From contig NC_020302.1 in assembly GCF_000341345.1 (NCBI RefSeq), positions 1,468,075 through 1,532,074 of the forward strand: 64,000 bases of DNA. Direction: 5' to 3'. The notes below the pieces were generated by a model. The model searched no databases. It had not been told where the DNA came from and saw nothing but the letters and a program-made list of their open reading frames with translations. Of this stretch, positions 1 to 13,508 are shown piece after piece (the stretch's first letter is position 1; every line of letters begins with the position of its first letter). A program made the position numbers and the translations under genes. This DNA comes from Corynebacterium halotolerans YIM 70093 = DSM 44683. Its GTDB lineage: Bacteria > Actinomycetota > Actinomycetes > Mycobacteriales > Mycobacteriaceae.

Positions 1-199
1 CACCAAGATCGAGACCACCGTCCGCGCGGGCGCCCCGGTGGAGGCGCTCATGCAGATCGTCAACGACACCAACGCCGATCTGCTCGTGGTGGGCAACCGC
101 GGCATCAACTCGCTGACCGGTCGACTGCTCGGCTCCGTGCCGGCCGACGTCGCCCGCCAGTCCGACTGCGACGTCATGATCGTCCACACCATCGCCTAA
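1..199 (+). CDS. Universal stress protein, C-terminal fragment
   Basis: The last 65 codons are present; the 5' end lies outside the window. The reading frame starts at base 2 and ends with TAA at 197-199. The peptide carries the ATP-binding UspA signature G-x2-G-x9-G-S (GNRGINSLTGRLLGS) followed by a typical final beta strand (DCDVMIVHT). UspA-fold proteins bind ATP or cAMP and act in stress or dormancy signalling in the cytosol. The position upstream of an MBL hydrolase and uvrA matches that of mycobacterial Rv1636 (from memory). A strong terminator follows directly. Confidence 0.9.
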   Translation, partial: TKIETTVRAGAPVEALMQIVNDTNADLLVVGNRGINSLTGRLLGSVPADVARQSDCDVMIVHTIA

Positions 200-217
200 A
201 GTCGCGCACCGTGCGAG

Positions 218-242
218 AAAGGGCCCCTGAGGGGCCCTTTTT
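218..242 (+). terminator. Rho-independent terminator after the universal stress protein gene
   Basis: A perfect 10-bp stem AAAGGGCCCC / GGGGCCCTTT with a TGA loop, followed by a T run. It begins 19 bases after the stop codon and separates the gene from the converging helD-like gene. Confidence 0.9.
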
Positions 243-257
243 CTGTTTGTCCGCCGG

Positions 258-2474
258 CTACTCCGGCAGCTCACCGATCACGGTCAGTGTCTGCGTGGCC
301 CGGGTGACCGCCACGTAGAGATCCTGCCAGCCCTGCGGGGAACGATCCACGATCTCGCCCGGCTCGACGACGACCACGTGGTCGAACTCGAGGCCCTTGA
401 TGCCGGAGACGTTGCCGGCGTCGATGACCGCGACGAGGCGCTCCGCTTCCTCCGCGTCCACCGTGTCGCCCCCGAAACCCAGGGACTCCGGATCCGTGCC
501 CGACGGCAGGTGGCGCACGGGGATCCCGGACTCCCGGATCGCCGTCGCGGGGGTCGCGTCCGGATCGATGCGGGCCAGGATGTGGTTGGCCACCTCCATG
601 ATCTCGGCGGGCGTGCGGTAGTTGACCGTCAGCTTGTGGTGGCGGAACCGGCCCGAGACGAAGGGCTCGAGTGCGTCCGCCCACGTGTCGACGCCCGCGG
701 GGGAGCCGGTCTGCGCCGTGTCACCGACCAGCGTCATCCAGCGCGAGGGGCTGCGGCGGAAGATCATCCGCCACTCCATGGGGGACAGCTCCTGCGCCTC
801 ATCGACGATCACGTGGCCGTAGGCCCAGGTGTGGTCGGCCCGGGCCCGGTCGGCGGTGGAGCGGATGTCCCGGACCTCCTGCCGACGCGCGAGTGTCTCG
901 GCGTCGATGACGTCGTGGGCGGAGAGGATCTCCGCCTCGAACATGTCGTCGTCGTTGTCCGTCGACCGCGAACCGGAGAGGATGTCGAGCGCCTCCTGCG
1001 CCTCGGAGACCTGCTCGCGCCACTCCTCGTTCTCCCGGGCGCGTGCCTCGTCGGGATCGGGGATACCGATGAGGACGGCGAGTTCGTCGAGCAGCGCGGC
1101 GTCGGAGGCCGCCCAGTCGCTGCCGGCGGGGCGCAGCAACGCACCGCGGGTCTCGTCGTCGTAGGCGGCCGCGGCCACGGCGATGGCGTCCTCGTCCTCG
1201 AGCAGGCCACGCAGCACCGCGCGGGGCTCCAGTTCAGGCCAGAGCCGGTCGACCAGATCCGCGACCTTCGGCTCCTCGGCGAGGTCATCGTGCAGCTGGT
1301 CGACGTCCGCCCGGGACAGCAGGTTCGCCCCGCCCAGCGGATCGGCGCCGATGCGTTCGGACATCTGCTCGGCCAGCTGGCCGATGAGGTGCTCGGCGAA
1401 GACGGGACGGGCGTCGTTGTGCGGACGGCGGGAACGGCGGGCCCGGGTGCGGGAGGCCTTGACCATCGCATCATCGACGGTCAGGGGCAGGGCGTCGACG
1501 GTGATCTCCACCGGCTCCCCGGGCAGCGACTGGTGGGCGCGGACAGCCTCGGTGAGGATGCTCACCATCTCCTCCGAACCCTTGATCTCGCGGGTCAGCA
1601 GCGACTCCGGGGCGGTGCCGCGGACCCCGGGGTAGAGCGCGCCGACGGTGGAGAGCACCACACCGGTCTCACCGAGCTCGGGCAGGACCCGCGAGATGTA
1701 GTCCAGGAAGGTGGGGTTCGGGCCGATGATGAGCACGCCGGTGGACGAGAGCAGGTCGCGCCACGTGTACATCAGGTAGGCCACGCGGTGCAGGGCGACG
1801 GCGGTCTTGCCGGTGCCGGGCCCGCCCTCGACGACCATGACGCCGCGGGTGGCGTCGCGGATGATCTCGTCCTGCTCGCGCTGGATGGTCTCCACGATGC
1901 TGCGCATGCGTCCGGTACGGGCGGCCTGGATCGCCTGGTAGAGGGCCGTCTCACCACCGACGCCCTCCCGGCCGGTCGCCGCCTGCTCACCGGAGAGCAG
2001 CTCGTCGTCGATGTCGGTGACCTCGCGGCCCTTCGTGCGGATGTGGCGGCGGACGGTCACCCCCTCCGGCTGCGCGGTGGTCGCCAGGTAGAAGGGGCGG
2101 GCCATGGGCGCCCGCCAGTCGAGGAGCAGCGTGCGGTAGCCCTCCTCGCGGGCGTCGAGACCCATGCGGCCGATGTAACGGCGGTCGAGCTCCGGGTGGT
2201 CGGGCACGGGGTTGTCGCCCTCGGCCTCGATGTCGATGCGCCCGAAGACCAGACCCATCTGGGCCAGGTTCAGCCGGTCGAGTTTCGCGTTGAGACCGTG
2301 GTACTCGGTCTCACGGCGGACCAGGGCGTCGGCGTCCGGGTTGGCGGGGTCCACCTCCAGCATGACCTGGCGCAGCCGCTCGTTGGCCTGCGCCACCTCT
2401 GCGTCGAGACGCGCGAACAGACCGTCGACGTAGGTCTGCTCGGCGGCGACCTCCCGCTCCATGTCATCACTCAC
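258..2474 (-). CDS. helD: HelD/HelR-type RNA polymerase-associated ATPase (UvrD-like superfamily 1)
   Basis: 738 aa. The N-terminal ~60 residues are an antiparallel coiled coil (AEQTYVDGLFARLDAEVAQA), the arm that enters RNA polymerase in HelD. It is followed by the conserved GYRTLLLDWRAPMARPFY block. Walker A is GGPGTGKT near residue 220, and the motif II/III region reads HVIVDEAQELSPMEWRMI and GDTAQTG. The C-terminal motif V/VI region is GIKGLEFDHVVV and LYVAVTRATQ. Actinobacterial HelD/HelR proteins remove stalled RNA polymerase from DNA, and some confer rifamycin tolerance; whether this one does is not visible. The start is GTG at 2474, with GGAGGTGA at 2482-2489 on the minus strand 7 nt upstream. 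Family assignment is firm, subclass less so. Confidence 0.85.
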   Translation of the reverse strand: MSDDMEREVAAEQTYVDGLFARLDAEVAQANERLRQVMLEVDPANPDADALVRRETEYHGLNAKLDRLNLAQMGLVFGRIDIEAEGDNPVPDHPELDRRYIGRMGLDAREEGYRTLLLDWRAPMARPFYLATTAQPEGVTVRRHIRTKGREVTDIDDELLSGEQAATGREGVGGETALYQAIQAARTGRMRSIVETIQREQDEIIRDATRGVMVVEGGPGTGKTAVALHRVAYLMYTWRDLLSSTGVLIIGPNPTFLDYISRVLPELGETGVVLSTVGALYPGVRGTAPESLLTREIKGSEEMVSILTEAVRAHQSLPGEPVEITVDALPLTVDDAMVKASRTRARRSRRPHNDARPVFAEHLIGQLAEQMSERIGADPLGGANLLSRADVDQLHDDLAEEPKVADLVDRLWPELEPRAVLRGLLEDEDAIAVAAAAYDDETRGALLRPAGSDWAASDAALLDELAVLIGIPDPDEARARENEEWREQVSEAQEALDILSGSRSTDNDDDMFEAEILSAHDVIDAETLARRQEVRDIRSTADRARADHTWAYGHVIVDEAQELSPMEWRMIFRRSPSRWMTLVGDTAQTGSPAGVDTWADALEPFVSGRFRHHKLTVNYRTPAEIMEVANHILARIDPDATPATAIRESGIPVRHLPSGTDPESLGFGGDTVDAEEAERLVAVIDAGNVSGIKGLEFDHVVVVEPGEIVDRSPQGWQDLYVAVTRATQTLTVIGELPE

Positions 2475-2577
2475 CCGGGTGTCACCTCCATGTCTAGAAA
2501 AGCAGATGTATCAGCCTACAACGTCCGACATCCCCGGGCGATTCCACCGGCGCACGGCCGGCGGGGGATGGGCGAGC

Positions 2578-2622
2578 GAAAACCCCCGGGCCACAGTGTG
2601 GTCGGCGACTGTGTTCCGGGGG
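2578..2622 (-). terminator. Terminator of the doxX-like gene
   Basis: On the minus strand CCCCCGG-TT-CACAG-type arms (2609-2622 and 2583-2596) form an interrupted 12-bp stem. A TTTT run at 2579-2582 follows. It lies 20 bp past the doxX-like stop codon. The stretch 2475-2641 otherwise holds only this hairpin and the helD-like ribosome binding site. Confidence 0.75.
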
Positions 2623-2641
2623 CGCTCGGGACGTGGGGGAA

Positions 2642-3571
2642 CTACTTGTCGAGTTCCTTGCCCACCTTCTTCTTGGCCTTGACCAGGGCCTTGTCGGCCC
2701 GGTCCTGGAGCTTGTCCGCGGTCTTGCGGGCCTTCTTGGCGGAACGGCCGGACTTGGCGTCGGCGGTGGCCAGAGCCTTGTCCGCCTGGGTCTGTGCCTT
2801 AGTGGCGGCCTTCACCACTCCCTTCCGGGCGGTGGCGGTGCTGTTCTGGGCGGCGGACAGCCAGTCACCCTTGTTCTCGTTGACATAGCCCTGCGCCCGG
2901 GTGGCGTACTCCGTGGCCTTGTCGGCGGCCTCGTCAACCCAGTGGCGGGCCGTACCGAACCAGTCGTCCTTGTTCTCGTTGACGTAGTCCTGCGCCCGGG
3001 TGGCGTACTCCGTGGCCTTGTCGGCGGTGGTGCCCGCCCAGTTGCGGGCGGTGTCGGTGACGTTGTCCGTCACTTTCTCGGTCTCGGACTTCATCGGCAG
3101 GGCGGAGTGGACCTTCTTGTTGGCGGTCTCGGCGGCCTTGGTGGCGCGCCACTTCAGGCCCGGCTTACCGGCGGTGTCGGCGGAGGTGATGAAAAGACCA
3201 CCCAGCAGGGCGATGTTGGTGACGAAACCGGAGCGGCGGGCGCGACGCTCCTCGCGGTCCTGCGTCTCCCAGAAGGCATGGCGGCCGAGGATCGTCGGGA
3301 CGGCGGTCGCGGCGAGGACGGCGGCGGAGACACGCGGCAGCTTGCCGAAGGCGAGCAGGGAGCCGGCGCCGGCCTTCGCGCCGCCGAGGCTGCGGGCCAC
3401 CAGCTCGGCGTCCTTGGGAACCTGACGGGCGTAACGGCGGGGCAGGACGGTGCGGACGCGCTTGAGGACGTTCTCCGTGCTCTCCACGTGGTCCTGCGTG
3501 TTCAGCAGGGTGTCCGCGCCGTCAGCGATGTAGACGGATGCGAGCATCGGTCGGGCGATCTTGCGGATCAT
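2642..3571 (-). CDS. DoxX-family membrane protein with a Lys/Ala-rich repeat tail
   Basis: 309 aa. The N-terminal ~140 residues match the DoxX family (RKIARPMLASVYIADGAD, then hydrophobic helices around LGGAKAGAGSLLAFG, VSAAVLAATAVPTILG and FVTNIALLGGLFI), inner-membrane proteins of poorly known function. The C-terminal ~150 residues are soluble, highly charged helix. They include two 33-residue repeats sharing ADKATEYATRAQ-x-YVNENK, then a Lys/Ala-rich tail ending KAKKKVGKELDK. Two ATGs lie close together. GAGGAG (3580-3585) is 2 nt from the ATG at 3577 but 8 nt from the ATG at 3571, so the latter is preferred. A -10-like TACAGT lies at 3614-3619 on the minus strand. The tail could bind nucleic acid or membrane; that is a guess. 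Confidence 0.85.
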   Translation of the reverse strand: MIRKIARPMLASVYIADGADTLLNTQDHVESTENVLKRVRTVLPRRYARQVPKDAELVARSLGGAKAGAGSLLAFGKLPRVSAAVLAATAVPTILGRHAFWETQDREERRARRSGFVTNIALLGGLFITSADTAGKPGLKWRATKAAETANKKVHSALPMKSETEKVTDNVTDTARNWAGTTADKATEYATRAQDYVNENKDDWFGTARHWVDEAADKATEYATRAQGYVNENKGDWLSAAQNSTATARKGVVKAATKAQTQADKALATADAKSGRSAKKARKTADKLQDRADKALVKAKKKVGKELDK

Positions 3572-3654
3572 GATCATTGCTCCTCGGTTAGTGCGACGTT
3601 TGTCTTGCCCTCAACTGTAGCGACGTAACTCAGGCCGTGACGGCGGAATCAACG

Positions 3655-4257
3655 TCACCACCGGCGCTCCCACCAGACATCCAGCTGCGGGCGCTCGGTG
3701 CCGAGCGTCGTGTCCGCGCCGTGCCCGGGGTGCACCACCGCCTCGTCGGGGAACTGGTTGAAGACGCGTTCCACGACGTCCTTGTAGAGACGGACGAAGT
3801 CACTTTCCGAGGTGGTTTTGCCCAGCCCCCCGGGGAAGAGGCTGTCGCCGACGAACAGGTGGGTCGTGCCGTCGATCTCCGCCGCGATGGCCGCCCCGCC
3901 CGGGGTGTGGCCGCGCAGGATCATCACCGGGAACTCGTGGCCGGCCCAGGTCAGGGTGTCGCCGTGGTTGAGCTCCACGTCGACGGGGGAGGGCAGGGCG
4001 GGGGAGTCGAGGAAGGAGCCGTAGTGGGTGGCGCCGGTGGCCTCCAGGACCTCGGGCAGCGCCCGGTGGTGATCGTTGTGGCGGTGCGTGGTGAGCACGG
4101 CGGTGATGCGCACACCGGCGTCCTCCGCGAGCTTCAGCAGGGCGGACGCGTCATCGGCGGCGTCGATGAGCAGCCCCTCGTCGCCGGAGGCCAGGAGGTA
4201 GCAGTTGTTGTCCATCTCGGACACGGACACGGAGTGCAGCGTGAGGTCATTCGTCAT
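3655..4257 (-). CDS. Metallo-beta-lactamase-fold hydrolase (glyoxalase II-like)
   Basis: 200 aa. The metal-binding signature THRHNDHH (THxHxDH) is followed by GHTPGG, the bridging aspartate region [10 protein letters not shown] and a final HPGHG histidine. This gives a complete two-metal site of the glyoxalase II/MBL family. The substrate is unknown. It is divergent from uvrA, as in the mycobacterial Rv1637c-uvrA pair (from memory). The chosen start is ATG 4257; a longer reading frame would run into uvrA. On the minus strand TACCCT (4265-4270) sits 7 nt before this ATG, so the mRNA is probably leaderless. A 6-bp hairpin (3637-3642/3653-3658) overlaps the stop codon and may end transcription. 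Confidence 0.88.
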   Translation of the reverse strand: MTNDLTLHSVSVSEMDNNCYLLASGDEGLLIDAADDASALLKLAEDAGVRITAVLTTHRHNDHHRALPEVLEATGATHYGSFLDSPALPSPVDVELNHGDTLTWAGHEFPVMILRGHTPGGAAIAAEIDGTTHLFVGDSLFPGGLGKTTSESDFVRLYKDVVERVFNQFPDEAVVHPGHGADTTLGTERPQLDVWWERRW

Positions 4258-4305
4258 GGCACCCAGGGTAGCGGCGGCGGGTGGCGGTCGAGTCGTGGTC
4301 GTTGG

Positions 4306-4347
4306 TATGTTCGAGAGTTGTCTGCAGGCCGGTTGCACCGGCACAAC
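4306..4347 (+). promoter_or_regulatory. uvrA promoter and 5'-UTR stem-loop
   Basis: A -10-like TATGTT lies at 4306-4311. The expected 5' UTR contains GCCGGT-tgc-ACCGGC (4328-4333/4337-4342) enclosed by GTTG/CAAC (4317-4320/4344-4347). The next element is AGGAGG at 4355-4360. No convincing LexA box was found; only a GTTCG half-site is present. Confidence 0.35.
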
Positions 4348-4369
4348 TGAACCCAGGAGGGTCCGACCA

Positions 4370-7215
<2,846 letters not shown>

Positions 7216-7219
<4 letters not shown>

Positions 7220-9060
7220 CCGGAGGCAGGTTCGTCCGAGTCGTCGCCGTTTTCGGCCCTGGCCCCGGCCTTCGCCCCCAGGGCACGGCGGGTGCGCAGC
7301 GAGGCCATCGTCAGCAGGGCCAGGCCCGAGAGCAGGAAGGCCACGGCCCGCGGCAGGCCCTCCAGGGCACCGAGGTCGAAGAACACCAGCTTGACGGTTC
7401 CGGCCGCTGCGAGGAGCACGCCGGTCCACAGGCTGATGCGGTCGGTGAGACGGCCAGGGGCAAGCAGCACCCAGGCGGCCAGAACCATCCACAGCACCGA
7501 GACCCCGGTGTGGCCGATGAGATAGCCGATCCACATGCCGGTGCTGGCGCCGAGGAGATTGCCCAGCCAGGCCACGGCGGTGACGATCGAGGTCATCGAC
7601 AGATACAGCACCGCGACGGCGAAGGCCACCTGAATCCAGGGGTGGAATCCGCCCAGCGCTCCCCGGAGCCGGAAGGCGAAGCCGAGGAAGACGCCTATCA
7701 GCGCCGCCTGGATGAGCGCGATAGGGTCGGTCAGCCACACCGGCGTCTGCAGCAGGACATTGCGGGCGAGGTTCCACGTGACCACGATGGCCACGCCCCA
7801 CCAGACCATCCACGGCACCGGGCCGAAGTTGTTGTGGCGCTCCAGCCAGAAGAACGCGGCCACGGCGGCGAGGAAGAACACGGCGACCACGATGGTGGAG
7901 TCCATGCGCTCGTCGGCGCCCATCGGCGGGGAGAGCCACCAGATGAGAAGGAAGGCGACCGCCGTTCCGCACAGACCGACGAGCTCGAGCGGCCGGGCGA
8001 CATCGCCGACCTCCGGACTACCGGTATCGCGGTGGAAATGCCCGAGTGCCGCGAGTGCGACGGTGGCGGGCAGCAGGAGCCAGAGGACGTGGGAGCCACT
8101 GCCCAACGGAGCGCTGAGGAACAGCAGAAGCACCGGGGTGTACACCCCGATGGGCATGTTGGCGTCGTGGGAGCGCGCGTCACGCAGGGAGACGGCGGCG
8201 AACGCCAGGGCGGAGACCGGGCCGAGGACCGCGGCGAATTCGTGGAGATCGGACCACGGCAGGAGGATGTACCACAGCTGCAGGAGGACGGCGACGACCG
8301 CGGCCGTGGCACGCACCGCGATACGCATCGTCGTCCAGGTCGCGGCGAGGAGGGTCAGCGGCATGAGCGTGAGCACCCACGTCACCGGGGAGTCGGTGAG
8401 GTAAGCGCCGACGGTGATGGAGGAGACACCCATGCACAGGGCGACGACCCACCACCCCCGGCTCCGGGACAGCCACAAAAATCCCAGCCAGGCGGCTATG
8501 AGCGCCAGCGCCCCGACCCACTCGGGCCACCAGTTGAGCAGCCGGACGAGCGCCACGATGAGCACCATGGTGATCAGATAGGACGTGACCACCAGGGCGT
8601 TGACCCCCGCCGGGGAATCCCCCCGCCGGTCCAGCCACAGGCCCGCGGCCAGCAGCAGCGCCGCGAGGAGGGCGGAGAGAATGACCCGTCCCAGCGGTCC
8701 GAGCCAGCCGTTCTGTATGGCCAGGGCGACGATCAGACCGACACCGATGACGGTGATCAGCGAACCGGCGACGGCGATGGCACGAATGATCTTTGTCTCG
8801 ACGGGGACCGGTTGTTCGGGCGGCGGTAGCGGACTCGGCGCGGCCTCCGGCGGAGAAGACCGGGGTGGCGGCGGGCTGTTCTCCGGAACGGGATAGGGGA
8901 CCGGTGCGGGTTCGGGAGCCGACGCGGCCGGCGCGGTCGGGCGTCGTGAGGAGAGCACCGCGTCGAGGCTGCGACGCGCCTCCCCGAGCGCCATTTCCGC
9001 CGCCCGGAGCTTCCGCAGCGCATCACGCAGCTCCATATCGTCCCTGGGAGTCTGGGTCAT
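7216..9060 (-). CDS. DUF2339-like polytopic membrane protein
   Basis: 614 aa. A short charged helix ([20 protein letters not shown]) is followed by a Pro/Ala/Ser-rich linker (residues ~45-95). Then comes a long run of hydrophobic helices with repeated Trp-rich loops, at least 14 membrane segments by eye. This resembles the DUF2339 family of predicted membrane proteins, whose function is unknown. The start is uncertain: ATG 9060 has no clear ribosome binding site, whereas ATG 9036 has AGGGA 4 nt upstream. It ends head-on with uvrA, the two stop codons sharing CTAA at 7216-7219. Confidence 0.75.
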
Positions 9061-9190
9061 GGCCCAAGAGTAGGACCAAATCGACCGGCAGGCCGGGTTT
9101 CCCGGCGACGCGGTAACCCGCACCGTGGCCCCGGGCCTAGGATGACGGGGAACAGTCCATCCGCACAGCCATCCAGGAGCGAACTTCCGC

Positions 9191-9925
9191 ATGACCCCGC
9201 AGGACCCCCGTCGGCCGGACCACGAGCCAGACGGCGAGCCGGAGACCACCTCCTTCCCGCCGGTCGGCGACGAGCCCGCCCCGGCCCCGTACCAGCCGCA
9301 GTACGTGCCGGGACGCGAAGAGTACGGGCAGCCGCGCCGCTCCGGGTTGGCGGTGGTGCTGCTGGCGATGCTCGTCATCGCGGCCGTCGCACTCGGGGTT
9401 TGGATCTACACCGCCTTCCTGGGCGGGGACGGGGAGGAGCCCGTGGCCGCCCCGACCACCACTACAGTCACCGCCACGACCGAGGAACCGAGACCGGCGC
9501 CCACCTCGCAGGAGACCACTCCGCAGGAGACCACGACGACCCTGACGACCGAGGAAACCACCTCGCAGGAGGCCACCTCGGAGGAGACCACGACGACCCT
9601 GACGACAGAGGAAACCACGACGCAGGAGACCACGACCGCGGCCCCTGATTTCCGCGCACCGGCGAATGCGCAGCAGTGCGCCGCGAACGTCAACTGGCGC
9701 ATTTTCCGGGCAAGTGAGGCGACCAGCTGTGGTTTCGCGGAGAGCGTGGCGATCGCGATGGCGGGGAACTCGGGTCAGAACAACTTCCATGACGTCGAGG
9801 CCTCCAGCCCCGTGACGGGGGAGACCTACACGATGCGGTGCGCCCCCGAGGGCGACAATTCGTTCACCTGCCGCGGCGGCACCGATGCCGTGGTCGTGCT
9901 TGAGGCCCGCGCCGTGCGCGACTGA
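9191..9925 (+). CDS. Membrane-anchored Thr/Glu-rich protein with a Cys-containing outer domain
   Basis: 244 aa, family not recognised. The first ~50 residues are a Pro-rich cytoplasmic segment. One transmembrane helix (about residues 52-74, LAVVLLAMLVIAAVALGVWI) follows. Next is a low-complexity stalk of about 75 residues made of TTTT, EETT and TSQE units with a near-duplicate EETTTTLTTEET block. The last ~90 residues form a small globular domain with four cysteines, likely two disulfides outside the membrane. Thr-rich stalks like this are typical of cell-wall-spanning, possibly O-mannosylated actinobacterial proteins (inference). CAGGAG lies 11 nt before the ATG. Confidence 0.7.
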   Translation: MTPQDPRRPDHEPDGEPETTSFPPVGDEPAPAPYQPQYVPGREEYGQPRRSGLAVVLLAMLVIAAVALGVWIYTAFLGGDGEEPVAAPTTTTVTATTEEPRPAPTSQETTPQETTTTLTTEETTSQEATSEETTTTLTTEETTTQETTTAAPDFRAPANAQQCAANVNWRIFRASEATSCGFAESVAIAMAGNSGQNNFHDVEASSPVTGETYTMRCAPEGDNSFTCRGGTDAVVVLEARAVRD

Positions 9926-9938
9926 CGGGAAGAGGGAT

Positions 9939-10226
9939 TTGCGCGCGGAGGGGAGCGCCTGATAAGGTTGCATCCACTACCGCCCGCAGCACCTTCTCCA
10001 GGGGCTCGGGCCACAAGCGGAGATCCTCCCACCTCATGCCGCCGGTTCCGCCGGTTGGACACAGGTAATCAGCAGGTAGACGTCCCCCGAAGTGCCGGGG
10101 GAAGTGTTCCTGCAGTGTGATCTCCCGCGTGCCGCTCCCCGGCCCGCGGGATTTGTGCGTTGGAGGGGGAATCTCCGAGTGTGGCACGGTACGTGAACCA
10201 ACTGCCCTGCTACTTGAGGAGTACAC
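9939..10226 (+). promoter_or_regulatory. infC promoter and long structured leader
   Basis: This 300-nt gene-free stretch holds a plausible promoter, TTGCGC (9939-9944) and TAAGGT (9963-9968) 18 nt apart. Several hairpins follow: CCCCCG/CGGGGG (10084-10101), TCCCGCG/CGCGGGA (10123-10129/10145-10151) and a small GGAG/CTCC loop (10162-10176). A 10-codon ORF MPPVPPVGHR lies at 10036-10068. No classical U-rich terminator was found. infC leaders are control sites in other bacteria; this one matches no family I can name. Confidence 0.45.
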
Positions 10227-10748
10227 ATCAGCGCTGAAGCTCGCATTAATGAGCGTATCCGAGTTCCCGAAGTCCGTCTTGTCGGCCCCAGCGGCGAACA
10301 GGTCGGCATCGTCCGTACGGACGACGCACGCAAACTGGCTTACGAAGCTGACCTCGACCTCGTCGAGGTTGCCCCGAACGCCAAGCCGCCGGTCGCGAAG
10401 ATCATGGACTACGGAAAGTTCAAGTACGAGACGGCTCAGAAGGCCCGCGAGTCCCGTAAGAACCAGCAGCAGACTGTGGTCAAGGAGCAGAAGTTCCGTC
10501 CGAAGATCGATGACCACGACTACGAGACGAAAAAGGGCAATGTGGTCCGCTTCCTGGAGAAGGGGTCCAAGGTCAAGGTCACGATCATGTTCCGCGGCCG
10601 TGAGCAGTCGCGCCCGGAGCTGGGATACCGCCTCCTGGAGCGTCTGGCCAATGATGTCGCCGAGATCGGCGTCGTGGAAGCAAGGCCGAAGCAGGACGGC
10701 AGGAACATGACCATGGTCCTCGGCCCCATTCGCAAGGGCAAGAAGTAG
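10227..10748 (+). CDS. infC: Translation initiation factor IF-3, ATC start codon
   Basis: 173 aa. IF-3 binds the 30S subunit, blocks premature 50S joining and proofreads start codons. The N domain begins [19 protein letters not shown], followed by the linker [11 protein letters not shown] and the C domain ([21 protein letters not shown]). In-frame TGA at 10215-10217 rules out an upstream start, and no ATG/GTG/TTG occurs before residue 60. The codon just after GAGGAG (10216-10221, 5 nt gap) is ATC at 10227, which gives the normal IF-3 N-terminus. Rare start codons (ATT, ATC, ATA) are typical of infC and allow IF-3 to repress itself. Automated callers would truncate the gene to ATG 10404. It is followed by rpmI and rplT, the standard operon. 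Confidence 0.93.
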   Translation: MSAEARINERIRVPEVRLVGPSGEQVGIVRTDDARKLAYEADLDLVEVAPNAKPPVAKIMDYGKFKYETAQKARESRKNQQQTVVKEQKFRPKIDDHDYETKKGNVVRFLEKGSKVKVTIMFRGREQSRPELGYRLLERLANDVAEIGVVEARPKQDGRNMTMVLGPIRKGKK

Positions 10749-10784
10749 AGAACACGTCAACCGGGATTTAAGGACTTACATCTC

Positions 10785-10979
10785 ATGAAGCAGAAGACCC
10801 ACAAGGGCACCGCCAAGCGCGTGAAGATCACCGGCTCCGGCAAGCTGCGCCGCGAGCAGGCCGGCCGCCGCCACCTCCTCGAGGGCAAGCCGTCGACCCG
10901 CACCCGCCGCCTGAAGGGCACCGAGGACGTCGCCCCGGCCGATGTCAAGCGCATGAAGCGTCTGCTCGGCAAGGCCTAG
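10785..10979 (+). CDS. rpmI: 50S ribosomal protein L35
   Basis: 64 aa, the full usual length. The N-terminus MKQKTHKGTAKRVKITGSGK and the basic HLLEGKPSTRTRRLKG core are diagnostic of L35. It lies 36 nt after infC and 54 nt before rplT in the infC-rpmI-rplT operon. The ribosome binding site is weak (AAGGA about 11 nt upstream), suggesting reliance on readthrough from infC. Confidence 0.97.
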   Translation: MKQKTHKGTAKRVKITGSGKLRREQAGRRHLLEGKPSTRTRRLKGTEDVAPADVKRMKRLLGKA

Positions 10980-11033
10980 TACAGGCCGCCTGTCCCACCC
11001 ACACATCTCTAACGCACCAAAGGAAGTATCACC

Positions 11034-11417
11034 GTGGCACGTGTCAAGCGGTCCGTCAACGCCAAGAAGAAGCGTCGCGCAATCCTGAAGTCCGCCAAGG
11101 GCTACCGCGGCCAGCGCTCCCGTCTCTACCGTAAGGCCAAGGAGCAGTGGCTGCACTCCATGACCTACGCCTACCGCGATCGTCGCGCGCGTAAGTCCGA
11201 GTTCCGCAAGCTGTGGATCCAGCGCATCAACGCCGCTGCCCGCATGAACGACATCACCTACAACCGTCTCATCCACGGCCTGCGCCTGGCCGAGATCGAT
11301 GTCGACCGCAAGATCCTGGCCGAGCTCGCCGTCAGCGACTTCGCCGCCTTCTCCGCCCTCTGCGAGGCCGCCAAGGCCGCCCTGCCCGAGGACGTCAACG
11401 CCCCGAAGGCCGCCTAA
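11034..11417 (+). CDS. rplT: 50S ribosomal protein L20
   Basis: 127 aa, start GTG 11034 with AAAGGAAG upstream. The N-terminal extension [19 protein letters not shown] and the [18 protein letters not shown] block are diagnostic. L20 is an early 23S rRNA assembly protein. It closes the infC operon, followed by a strong terminator. No L20-binding leader of the Gram-negative or Bacillus type was recognised. Confidence 0.98.
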   Translation: MARVKRSVNAKKKRRAILKSAKGYRGQRSRLYRKAKEQWLHSMTYAYRDRRARKSEFRKLWIQRINAAARMNDITYNRLIHGLRLAEIDVDRKILAELAVSDFAAFSALCEAAKAALPEDVNAPKAA

Positions 11418-11432
11418 GTTCTCTCTGCGTCA

Positions 11433-11456
11433 CCCCCGCCTCCGGGCGGGGGTTTT
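11433..11456 (+). terminator. Terminator of the infC-rpmI-rplT operon
   Basis: A perfect 8-bp stem CCCCCGCC / GGCGGGGG with a TCCG tetraloop and a TTTT tail, 15 nt after the rplT stop codon. Confidence 0.92.
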
Positions 11457-11541
11457 CGCGTTTCATGTACTCGGGGGGCGACCACGCCCTCCGCGGGATC
11501 CCACCACGGGGGCGGGGGAGTGCGCTGCTAGCGTGAGGGCC

Positions 11542-13468
<1,927 letters not shown>

Positions 13469-13508
13469 GTCACCGTTCACCCGAGACACTTCTGAAGGAG
13501 ATTCACGC

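Noticed and set aside
378..2888. 836-codon plus-strand open frame opposite the helD-like gene
   Set aside because: It is the antisense shadow of the helD-like gene, with unnatural composition (Gly/Arg/Val/Asp runs) and no domain; it also crosses the doxX terminator.
10036..10174. L20-type or T-box type regulatory RNA in the infC and pheS leaders
   Set aside because: No T-box sequence, no L20-binding mimic and no U-rich terminator could be identified; only generic hairpins are reported.
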